The notes below the pieces were generated by a model. That model worked only from the letters and a program-made list of their open reading frames with translations, was not told the origin of the DNA and did not search any database. Made by a program: the position numbers and the translations under genes. This document shows positions 52,712 through 61,800 of a stretch of DNA of 64,000 nt, in pieces; positions within the stretch are counted from its first letter, which is position 1; each line of letters begins with the position of its first letter. The stretch is from Micromonospora sp. WMMD980 (GTDB lineage: Bacteria; Actinomycetota; Actinomycetes; Mycobacteriales; Micromonosporaceae). The DNA lies in assembly GCF_029626035.1 (NCBI RefSeq), contig NZ_JARUBE010000003.1, positions 1,302,001 to 1,366,000 on the forward strand. The letters run 5' to 3'.

Positions 52712-55700
52712 TTGCGTCAGCCAGTGAATAGCGCGCAGGATGATTACGCGCTGTCATTCTCCCAGCACCGCATGTGGTTCCTGGACCGACTGGACGGGGG
52801 CCGTGGCACCGCGTACGTCACCACACCGATGTGGCGGGTCCACGGCCCGCTCGACCGCGCCCGACTCCAGGCGGCGCTCGACACGGTGGTCACCCGGCAC
52901 GACGCGCTGCGCGCCGTCTTCGGCGAACGCGACGGCACGCCCCGGGTCGTCCTCGACCCGTCGGCCGACGTTACCGTCGACTGGCGCGCCGCCACCACGA
53001 CCGAGGAGATCGTCGGACAGGCCGCCGCCGAGGCGGAGCGGCCGTTCGACCTGACCGTCGGACCCCCGCTGCGGGTGGTCGTCTGGCGGCTCACCGACAC
53101 CGAGCACGTGGTGCTGGCCGCCGTGCACCACATCGTCTCCGACGGCTGGTCGGTCGGCCTGCTCGCCCGCGAGCTGGCCACCGCCTACGCCGGTGGGCCG
53201 CTGCCCGACCTGCCCGTCCGCTATGTCGACTTCGCCGAGCGGCAGCGCCGGGAACTCGACGGCGACCGGCTCGGCGACGACCTGGCGTACTGGCGTGAGC
53301 AGCTCGCCGGCCTACCCGCGCTGACCCTGCCCACCGACCGGCCGCGTCCGGAGCAGCCCGGCCACGCGGCGGCCACCACCGAGTTCGTCGTCGGCCCGGA
53401 GCTGGTGGCCGGGCTGCACCGGCTCGGTCGCGAGAACGGCGCCACCCTCTACATGACGCTGCTGGCCGCCTTCCAGGTCCTGCTGGGGCGGTGGAGCGGG
53501 CAGCACGACTTCGGCATCGGCTCCCCGGTCGCCGGCCGCAGCCGGCCGGAGGTGGAGAACCTCATCGGGCTGTTCGTCAACACCGTGGTCGTGCGCGCCC
53601 GGCTGGCCGGCGACCCGACCTTCACCGAGCTGCTCGGCCGGGTCCGCGACGACGCGCTCGACGCCCTCGACCACCAGGAGGTGCCGTACGAGCGGGTGGT
53701 CCGCGAGTTGCGGCCCGAGCGGCCGGACACCGACTCGCTGATCGACGCCTGGTTCGCCATGCAGAACGTGCCCGACGAGGGCCCGTCCGCCGGCCCGCTG
53801 CGCTTCACCGACTTCGAGACCGACCGGCCCAAGGCGCTGTTCGCGGTGTCGCTGTTCGCCCAGCCGCACGGCGACGAGCTGGCGGTGACCGTGGTCTACC
53901 GCGCGGACCTGTTCGACGCGGCCACCATCGACCGGCTGCTGCGGCGGTGGCGCGAGCTGCTGGCGGCCGTGGTCGCGGACCCGGGCGTACGGGTCCGCGA
54001 ACTGGGGCTGCCCGGCGCGGAGACGGCGCTGCTGCGCCGCCTCGGCGCGGCCGAGGCGACCGGCCGGACGGTGGACCCGATCGCCGCCTTCACCGACCGC
54101 GTACGCCGTGCCGGCGCCGCCACCGCGGTCCTGGCCGGGGACCGGACGGTCAGTTACGCGGAGCTGGACGCGCGGGCCAACCGGGTGGCGTGGTGGTTGC
54201 GGGAGCGGGGCGTGCGCGCGGAGAGCCTGGTCGGGATCCGGCTGCCCCGCGGTGTCGACATGCTCGCCGCCGTCCTGGGCGTGCTCAAGGCCGGCGGGGC
54301 CTACCTGCCGCTGGACCCGGCGTGGCCGGCCGAACGCGTCGACTTCGTCCGCGCGGACGCCGGCCTCGACATCCTGCTGGACGGGCCGCTGCCCGACGGT
54401 GGGCGGGCCGACGATCCGGGTGTGGCGGTGGATCCGGCGCAGGTGGCGTACGTGATCTACACGTCGGGTTCGACCGGCCGGCCGAAGGGGGTCGGGGTGT
54501 CGCGGGCGGCGATGGCGGGGCACGTGTCGCGGATGCGGCGGCGTTTCGGGCTCGGCCCGGACGACCGGGTGCTCCAGTTCGCCGCGTTGGCCTTCGACGC
54601 CTCGATCGACCAGATCTTCCCGGCGTTGTCCTGCGGCGCGGCGCTGGTGCTGCCGGAGCACGGCCTCGTCACCCCCGCCACGCTGCTGCCGCTGCTGGAG
54701 CGGCACGGTGTCACGCTCGCCAACCTGCCGCCGGCGTACTTCGGCGCGCTCGTCGCCGAGCTGACCGAACGGAACGGGACCGTGCCGCGGGCCCTGCGGA
54801 CCATGGTGCTCGGCGGCGACGCGGTGCGGCCCGCCGCTGTCGACCGCTTCGCCGCGTGCTGCCCCGACGTGACGGTGCTCAACGCCTACGGACCGACCGA
54901 GACCACCGTCACCGCGACGATCGCCGAGGTGTCGAGCGGGCTCACCGGCGTCGCGCCGATCGGCCGGTCCCTCGCCGACCGTGACCTGTACGTGCTCGAC
55001 GACCGGCTGCGGGACGTGCCGGTGGGCGCGGTGGGCGACCTGTACGTTGGTGGCTCGCAACTGGCCCGGGGCTATCTGGGTCGGCCGGGCCTGACCGCCG
55101 GGCGGTTCGTGCCGGACCCGTACGGGCGGGAACCCGGCGGTCGGCTGTACCGCACCGGGGACCTGGTGCGCTGGCGCTCCGACGGGCAGTTGGAGTTCCA
55201 CGGCCGGGCCGACGGCCAGGTGAAGGTGCGCGGTTTCCGCATCGAGGTGGGCGAGGTCGAGGCCCGGCTGCGGGAGCACCCGGGCGTCCGCGACGCGGTG
55301 GTGCTCGCCTGGCGGGACCGGTTGGTGGCGTACCTGGCCGGCGACGGGGTCACCGGCCAGGCGGTACGGGACCGGCTGACCGAACGGCTGCCGGAGTACC
55401 TGGTGCCCGCCGTGGTGGTCGTGCTGGACGAGCTGCCGCGCACCGCCGGCGGCAAGGTCGACCGGGACCGGCTGCCCGACCCGGACGGACACCGCCCCGC
55501 GGTGACGGACGGTTTCGAGGAGCCCCGCACCCCGACCGAGGAGGCGGTCGCCGAGGTGTGGCGGCAGGTCCTGCGGGTCGACCGGATCGGTGTCCACGAC
55601 AACTTCTTCGACCTGGGCGGCCACTCGCTGCTGGCCACGCTCGCGGTGGCCCGGCTGGTGAAGACCCTGGACCGGCCGGTCGACGTGCGGACCTTCTTCG

Positions 55701-58700
55701 CCCACCCGACCATCGCCGAGTTCGCCGCCGCCCTGCCGGCGGCGGCCGCCGAACCCGCGCCCGCCATCACCCGACTGCGCCGCAGCGGCGACTTCCCGCT
55801 CTCCTTCGCCCAGGAACGGATGTGGTTCCTCAACCGGCTGGAGCCCGACGCGCCCGACTACATGGCCGCGCTGGCCTGGCGGGTGGACGGGCCGCTCGAC
55901 CGGGGCCGGCTCGACCGGGCGCTGCGGCAGCTCGTCGACCGGCACGAGGCGCTGCGCACCACGTTCCCGGTGGTCGGCACGGAACCGGTGCAGCGGGTCA
56001 CCGCAGCCGGCGAGGTGACCGCCGACTGGCACGACGTGCGCTCGGCCGACGACCCGTACGCCCGCGCGGTGGAGCGGGCCGGCGCGGAGCTGCATCGCCC
56101 CTTCGACCTCGCCGCCGGCCCGCTGTTCCGGGCCCTGGTCTGGCAGCTCGGCCCGGCGGACCACCTGCTCGTGCTGGCCATGCACCACATCGTCTCCGAC
56201 GGCTGGTCGATGGGCGTGCTGGTGCGCGACCTGGGCGCCGCTTACGCCGGGGAACCGCTGCCGGAGCTGCCGGTGCAGTACGCCGACTACGCCGGCTGGC
56301 AGCGCCGGGAACTCACCGGCGACCGCCTCGACGCCGAACTGGCGCACTGGCGCGAGCGGCTGGCCGACCTGCCCGCACTGGAACTGCCCACCGACCGGCC
56401 CCGGCCGCCCCGCTCCTCCTGGGCCGGCGCGACCCGCGAGTTCAGCCTGGACCCCGAGCTGGTGGCCGGGTTGGAGCGGTTCGGTCGCCGGCACGGCGCC
56501 ACCCTCTACATGACGCTGCTGGCCGCGTTCCAGGCGGTGCTGTCGCGCTGGAGCGGGCAGCACGACTTCGGTGTCGGGGTGCCGGTGGCCGGGCGGACCC
56601 GCGCCGAGGTGGAGAACGTCCTCGGCTTCTTCGTGAACACCCTGGTCATGCGCGCCGACACCAGCGGCGACCCGACCTTCACCGAACTGCTCGGCCGGGT
56701 GCGCGACCGGGCCCTGGACGCCTACCAGTACCAGGAACTGCCGTTCGAGCGGGTGGTGGAGGAGCTGCGCCCCGACCGGGACCCGGGCCGGTCCCCGCTG
56801 TTCCAGGCCATGTTCGACCTGGAGGTCCGCTCGATCGCCGCGCCCCGGCTCGGCACCGCGCGGCTGCGTCCCGCCGAGATCCCGTTCGACGTCGCCAAGT
56901 TCGACCTGATGGTCACCTTCACCACCGACCCCGGCTCGGCCGGCGGTTTCGTGCAGTACCGCACGGACCTGTTCGACGCGGCCACCGTCGACCGACTGGT
57001 GCGGCGGTGCCAGGACCTGCTCGTCGCGGTGGTCGCCGCGCCGGACGCCCGGCTCGGCGCCCTCGCGCTGCCGGACCCCGAGACGGCCCTGCTGCGCCGG
57101 TTCGGGGCCGCCGAGCAGCCGGGCCGGGCGACCGATCCGGTCACCGCGTTCGAGACGCGGGTCCGCCGCGACCCGGGCGCGCTCGCCGCCGTCGGCGCCG
57201 ACGGCGTCCTGTCGTACGCGGAGCTGAACGCGCGCGCCAACCGGGTGGCCTGGTGGTTGCGCGAGCGGGGCGTGGGCCCGGAGACGCCGGTGGTGGTGCG
57301 GCTGCCCCGCGGTGTGGACATGCTCGCCGCGGTGCTCGGCGTGCTCAAGGCGGGCGGTGCGTACGTGCCAGTCGACCCGGCGTGGCCGACCGAGCGGGTC
57401 GACCTCGTCGTCGCCGACCTGGGTGCGTCCGTGACGCTGGACGGGCCGCTGCCCGACGGTGGGCGGGCCGACGATCCGGGTGTGGCGGTGGATCCGGCGC
57501 AGGTGGCGTACGTGATCTACACGTCGGGTTCGACCGGCCGGCCGAAGGGGGTCGGGGTGTCGCGGGCGGCGATGGCGGGGCACGTGTCGCGGATGCGGCG
57601 GCGTTTCGGGCTCGGCCCGGACGACCGGGTGCTCCAGTTCGCCGCGTTGGCCTTCGACGCCTCGATCGAACAGATCTTCCCGGCGTTGTCCTGCGGCGCG
57701 GCGCTGGTGCTGCCGGAGCACGGCCTGGTCGCGCCGGCCCAACTGGTCGCCGACGTGGAACGTCACCGGGTGACCGTGATGGAGGTGGTCCCCGGCTACC
57801 TCACGGAGCTGATCGCCGAGGTCACCGCCGACGGCACCACCGCGCCCACCTGGAGCCCGGCCGGGCTGCGGCTGCTGGTGCTCGGCGGCGACGCGGTCCG
57901 CCCCACCGATCTGGCGTGGTGGCGCCGGTACCTCCCCGACGTCGCGGTGGTGAACACCTACGGCCCCACCGAGACCACGATCAGCGCCACCGTCTACGAC
58001 GTGCCGTCCGAGGTGGACGGGCTCGTGCCGATCGGCCGCGCGGTGGGGGACCGCCCGCTGTACGTGCTCGACGGCCAGCTCGCCGAGGCCCCGGCGGGCG
58101 CGGTCGGCGAGCTGTTCGTCGGTGGCTCGCAACTGGCCCGGGGCTATCTGGGTCGGCCGGGCCTGACCGCCGGGCGGTTCGTGCCGGACCCGTACGGGCG
58201 GGAACCCGGCGGTCGGCTGTACCGCACCGGGGACCTGGTGCGCTGGCGCTCCGACGGGCAGTTGGAGTTCCACGGCCGGGCCGACGGCCAGGTGAAGGTG
58301 CGCGGTTTCCGCATCGAGGTGGGCGAGGTCGAGGCCCGGCTGCGGGAGCACCCGGGCGTCCGCGACGCGGTGGTGCTCGCCTGGCGGGACCGGTTGGTGG
58401 CGTACCTGGCCGGCGACGGAGTGGCCGTCGACGCGCTGCGGGACCGGCTGGCCGAGCGGCTGCCCGGATTCATGGTGCCGGCGGTGCTGATCGTGCTGGA
58501 CGAGCTGCCGCGCACCGTCGGCGGCAAGGTCGACCGGGACCGGCTGCCCGACCCCGCCGGGCACCGCCCGGCGCCCGGCGCGGACACCGAAGCGCCGCGC
58601 ACCCCGACCGAGGAGGCGGTCGCCGACGTCTGGCGGCAGGTGCTCCAGGTCGACCGGATCGGAGTCCACGACAACTTCTTCCACCTGGGCGGCCACTCCC

Positions 58701-58885
58701 TGCTCGCCACCCGGGTCGCCATCCGGCTGCGCGCCGCCTTCGGCTGCGAGGTGGCCGTGCGCACCCTCTTCGAACAGCCCACCGTGGCCCGGCTCGCCGC
58801 CGCCGTTGAGGAGCGGCTGATGGCCGAGATCGCCGCGATGAGCAGCGAGGACGTCGAGCAGGCACTGAAGGAGCAGAACCAATGA
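52712..58885 (+). CDS. NRPS, two modules: C-A-PCP-C-A-PCP
   Basis: The protein has about 2057 residues. Domains are C1 (about 12-440, HHIVSDGWS near 139), A1 (about 460-930, YTSGSTGRPKG near 583), PCP1 (LGGHSLL, Ser near 971), C2 (HHIVSDGWS near 1158), A2 (YTSGSTGRPKG near 1603), PCP2 (LGGHSLL near 1994) and a short helical tail (MAEIAAMSSEDVEQALKEQ). No epimerase or TE is present. Aligning by eye to GrsA gives pocket residues DADNVGAVT for A1 and DAEEVGTIS for A2; A2 is loosely like lysine-type pockets and A1 is unassigned. An N-terminal C domain suggests lipo-initiation or an upstream partner. TTG 52712 has GAGGGGA 8 nt upstream; GTG 52724 and a start at 52544 are alternatives. It is coupled to the next NRPS by ATGA. 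Confidence 0.93.
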   Translation: MRQPVNSAQDDYALSFSQHRMWFLDRLDGGRGTAYVTTPMWRVHGPLDRARLQAALDTVVTRHDALRAVFGERDGTPRVVLDPSADVTVDWRAATTTEEIVGQAAAEAERPFDLTVGPPLRVVVWRLTDTEHVVLAAVHHIVSDGWSVGLLARELATAYAGGPLPDLPVRYVDFAERQRRELDGDRLGDDLAYWREQLAGLPALTLPTDRPRPEQPGHAAATTEFVVGPELVAGLHRLGRENGATLYMTLLAAFQVLLGRWSGQHDFGIGSPVAGRSRPEVENLIGLFVNTVVVRARLAGDPTFTELLGRVRDDALDALDHQEVPYERVVRELRPERPDTDSLIDAWFAMQNVPDEGPSAGPLRFTDFETDRPKALFAVSLFAQPHGDELAVTVVYRADLFDAATIDRLLRRWRELLAAVVADPGVRVRELGLPGAETALLRRLGAAEATGRTVDPIAAFTDRVRRAGAATAVLAGDRTVSYAELDARANRVAWWLRERGVRAESLVGIRLPRGVDMLAAVLGVLKAGGAYLPLDPAWPAERVDFVRADAGLDILLDGPLPDGGRADDPGVAVDPAQVAYVIYTSGSTGRPKGVGVSRAAMAGHVSRMRRRFGLGPDDRVLQFAALAFDASIDQIFPALSCGAALVLPEHGLVTPATLLPLLERHGVTLANLPPAYFGALVAELTERNGTVPRALRTMVLGGDAVRPAAVDRFAACCPDVTVLNAYGPTETTVTATIAEVSSGLTGVAPIGRSLADRDLYVLDDRLRDVPVGAVGDLYVGGSQLARGYLGRPGLTAGRFVPDPYGREPGGRLYRTGDLVRWRSDGQLEFHGRADGQVKVRGFRIEVGEVEARLREHPGVRDAVVLAWRDRLVAYLAGDGVTGQAVRDRLTERLPEYLVPAVVVVLDELPRTAGGKVDRDRLPDPDGHRPAVTDGFEEPRTPTEEAVAEVWRQVLRVDRIGVHDNFFDLGGHSLLATLAVARLVKTLDRPVDVRTFFAHPTIAEFAAALPAAAAEPAPAITRLRRSGDFPLSFAQERMWFLNRLEPDAPDYMAALAWRVDGPLDRGRLDRALRQLVDRHEALRTTFPVVGTEPVQRVTAAGEVTADWHDVRSADDPYARAVERAGAELHRPFDLAAGPLFRALVWQLGPADHLLVLAMHHIVSDGWSMGVLVRDLGAAYAGEPLPELPVQYADYAGWQRRELTGDRLDAELAHWRERLADLPALELPTDRPRPPRSSWAGATREFSLDPELVAGLERFGRRHGATLYMTLLAAFQAVLSRWSGQHDFGVGVPVAGRTRAEVENVLGFFVNTLVMRADTSGDPTFTELLGRVRDRALDAYQYQELPFERVVEELRPDRDPGRSPLFQAMFDLEVRSIAAPRLGTARLRPAEIPFDVAKFDLMVTFTTDPGSAGGFVQYRTDLFDAATVDRLVRRCQDLLVAVVAAPDARLGALALPDPETALLRRFGAAEQPGRATDPVTAFETRVRRDPGALAAVGADGVLSYAELNARANRVAWWLRERGVGPETPVVVRLPRGVDMLAAVLGVLKAGGAYVPVDPAWPTERVDLVVADLGASVTLDGPLPDGGRADDPGVAVDPAQVAYVIYTSGSTGRPKGVGVSRAAMAGHVSRMRRRFGLGPDDRVLQFAALAFDASIEQIFPALSCGAALVLPEHGLVAPAQLVADVERHRVTVMEVVPGYLTELIAEVTADGTTAPTWSPAGLRLLVLGGDAVRPTDLAWWRRYLPDVAVVNTYGPTETTISATVYDVPSEVDGLVPIGRAVGDRPLYVLDGQLAEAPAGAVGELFVGGSQLARGYLGRPGLTAGRFVPDPYGREPGGRLYRTGDLVRWRSDGQLEFHGRADGQVKVRGFRIEVGEVEARLREHPGVRDAVVLAWRDRLVAYLAGDGVAVDALRDRLAERLPGFMVPAVLIVLDELPRTVGGKVDRDRLPDPAGHRPAPGADTEAPRTPTEEAVADVWRQVLQVDRIGVHDNFFHLGGHSLLATRVAIRLRAAFGCEVAVRTLFEQPTVARLAAAVEERLMAEIAAMSSEDVEQALKEQNQ
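54376..54666. repeat. NRPS A-domain repeat block 1, copy in A1
   Basis: These 291 bp match 57436-57726 at offset 3060, with a single mismatch (54610). The block covers motifs A3-A4 up to FDASI-D/E-QIF. It ends abruptly where the variable pocket region begins. Confidence 0.93.
55049..55347. repeat. NRPS A-domain repeat block 2, copy in A1
   Basis: These 299 bp match 58121-58419 at offset 3072 with no difference seen. The block covers motifs A6 to A8 (GGSQLARGYLG to VKVRGFRIEVGEVE) and the start of the C-terminal subdomain. Confidence 0.93.
57436..57726. repeat. NRPS A-domain repeat block 1, copy in A2
   Basis: This is the partner of 54376-54666. The only difference seen turns Asp into Glu at the third GrsA-aligned pocket position (FDASID versus FDASIE). 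Confidence 0.93.
58121..58419. repeat. NRPS A-domain repeat block 2, copy in A2
   Basis: This is the partner of 55049-55347. Between blocks 1 and 2 the two A domains differ strongly and by 12 nt in length, which is exactly the A5 / pocket-coding core. Confidence 0.93.
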
Positions 58886-61800
58886 GCACCATCCACGGCC
58901 TGATCGAGGCACAGGTCCGGCGTACCCCGGACGTCGTCGCGCTGGAGTTCGAGGGCGCGGAGCTGACCTACCGGGAGCTGGACCGGCGGGCGAACCGGCT
59001 CGCCCATACCCTGCGCCGCGCCGGCGCCGGGCCGGAGACGGTGGTCGCCGTCGGCGCCCAGCGGTCGCTGGACCTGCTGGTCACGCTGCTGGGCGTGCTG
59101 AAGAGCGGCGCGGCCTACCTGCCGCTGGACCTGGAGCTGCCGACCGAACGACTGACCTACATGGCCGGCCGGGGCGGCGCGGTGGCAGTGGTCCGCGGCC
59201 CCGGCATGCACGTCGACCTGGGCCTGCCCGGCCTGACCGAGCTGACCCTGGCCGACACCGACGGCGAACCCGACGAGCCGGTCGACGTCGCGGTGGACGG
59301 GCGCAACGCCTGCTACGTCATGTACACCTCCGGTTCGACCGGCCGGCCGAAGGGCGTGGTGGTCGAGCACCGGGGCGTGGTCAACCGGCTGCGCTGGGGC
59401 CAGCACGAGTACGGCATGACCTCCGACGAGCGGGTGCTGCAGAAGACGCCGTACGCCTTCGACGTGTCGGTGCACGAACTCTTCTGGCCGCTCATGGTGG
59501 GCGCCCGCCTGGTCGTCGCCCGGCCGGGCGGGCACCGGGACACCCGCTACCTGGTGGAGATCATCCAGCGCCGGCAGATCACCAGCGCGCACTTCATCCC
59601 GACCATGTTGGCCCTGTTCGTCGGCGAACCGGGTGTCGCCGACTGCCACAGCCTGCGCCGGATCCTGGCCAGCGGCGAGGCGCTCCCCACCGACCTGCAG
59701 AACCGGGTGCTGCGCGCCCTGCCCGACGTCGAGCTGCACAACCTCTACGGTCCGACCGAGGCGTCCATCGAGGTGAGCGCGTGGGCCTGCCGGCCCGAGT
59801 GGTCCGGCGCGAGCGTGCCGATCGGCGCGGCGGTCGACAACACCCAGCTGCACATCCTCGACGCCGAGCTGCGGCCGGCGGACGACGCCGGCCCGGGTGA
59901 GCTGTACCTGGCCGGGGTGCAACTCGCGCGCGGCTACCTCGGCCAGCCGGGCCTGACCGCCGAGCGTTTCCTGCCCGACCCGTACGGCGAGCCGGGTGGC
60001 CGGATGTACCGCAGCGGCGACCTGGCCGGCTGGCACCGCCCCGGCGTGGTCGAGTACCTGGGCCGGGTCGACGAGCAGGTCAAGCTCGCCGGCAACCGGG
60101 TGGAGCTGGGCGAGATCCAGGCCGTGCTCGACGACCAGCCGGGGGTGCGCGCCTCGGTGGTGGTGGCCACCGGCGACGCCGCCGAGAAGCGACTCGTCGC
60201 GTACGTCGTCGGGGACCGCCCCGACGTCGGCGAGCTGCGGGACCGCCTCGCCGAGCGGCTGCCCGGCTACATGGTGCCGTCGACGTTCGTGCCGCTGACC
60301 GAGCTGCCGCTGACCCCGAGCGGGAAGCTGGACCGCAAGGCGCTGCCCGCCCCGGACCGCCCCGAGCTGGCCGTCGCGTACCGGGCCCCGGAGAACCCGG
60401 TGCAGGAGCGCGTCGCGAAGGTCTGGACCGACGTCTTCGGGGTGGCCCGGGTCGGCGTCGACGACACCTTCTTCGCCCTCGGCGGGCACTCGCTGCTGGC
60501 CGTGCGGCTGATCGCCCGGATGCGCGAGGAGTTCGGCGTGGAGGTCTCCATCCGGGACCTGTTCGAGGGGATGACCGTCGCCGGCCTGGCCGAGGCGGTC
60601 ACCGCGACGCCCGCCGGGGACGCCCCGCCGGCGCTGGTCGCCGGCGGCGACGACGCGTCGGCGGTCGCCTCGTTCGGCCAGGAGCGACTGCTGTTCCTCC
60701 AGCGGATCCACCCGGACAGTCCCAGCTACGTCATCCCGGTCGCCTGGCGGATCGACGGGCATCTGGACGAGGAGACGCTGCGCCGGGCGCTGCGCCGGCT
60801 CGCCGCCCGGCACGACGCGCTGCGGACCCGGTTCGCCGGCGACACGCCGGTGGTCGAGCCGGAGCCGGCGGTGACCCTGGACGTGGTCGACGCCGACGCG
60901 TGGCACGACGAGCTGGCGGCCGGGCGGATCCGGGAGCCGTTCGACCTGGCGGCCGGACCGCTGTGGCGCGCCACGCTGGTGCGCCTGCCCGAGCACGACG
61001 TGCTGCTGCTGGTGCTGCACCACGTGGTCGCCGACGGGTGGTCGCTCGGCGTGATCGCCCGCGAGCTCGGCGAGCTGTACGCCGGTCTGAACCCGCCCGC
61101 GCCGCCGGTGCGCTACGTCGACTTCGCCCGCTGGCAGCGGGCCGAGCTCGGTCCGGCCCGGCTCGCCGCGGAACTCGACGGGTGGCGCGACGTGCTCACC
61201 GGCGTGCCCGCGTTGGAGCTGCCCACGGACCGGCCCCGGCCGGCGGTGCTCGGCGCGGCCGGCGCCACCCACCGCTTCGCGTTGCCCGCCGACGCCCTGC
61301 GCCGGCTCGCCGCGCTCGCCCAGGACCAGCACACCACCCTGCACACGGTGCTGCTGGCGGCGTTCCAGGCGCTGCTCGGCCGGTGGAGCGGGCAGCGCGA
61401 CTTCGCCGTCGGCACGCCGGTGGCCGGCCGGTCCCGCGCCGAGGTGGAGAACGTCGTCGGCTTCTTCGTCAACACCGTCGCCGTCCGCGCCGACCTGAGC
61501 GGCGACCCGACGGTCACCGAACTTCTCCGGCGGGTCCGCGAGGCCACCCTGCGCGCCTACGAGCACCAGGACGTGCCGTTCGAACAGGTCGTCGCGGAGC
61601 TGCGCCCGGAGCGGGACCTCAGCCGCACCCCGATCTACCAGACCATGTTCGCCCTGCGGGACACCGCGGTCACCGCGCTGCGGCTGCCCGGCCGCGCCGT
61701 CACCGAACTCCCGTTGGGCTGGCGGACCGCCAAGTTCGACCTCACCCTGTTCGTCGACGAGGCGTCCGACGGGACCCGCACCGGCCTGTTCGAGTACGCC

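Noticed and set aside
53312..58912. Very long open frame on the minus strand, antisense to NRPS-1 (also 10446-16658 antisense to PKS-A and 58144-63903 antisense to NRPS-2)
   Set aside because: The translations are Arg/Gly/His/Val-rich with no domain signature. They are the usual high-GC antisense shadows of PKS and NRPS codons.
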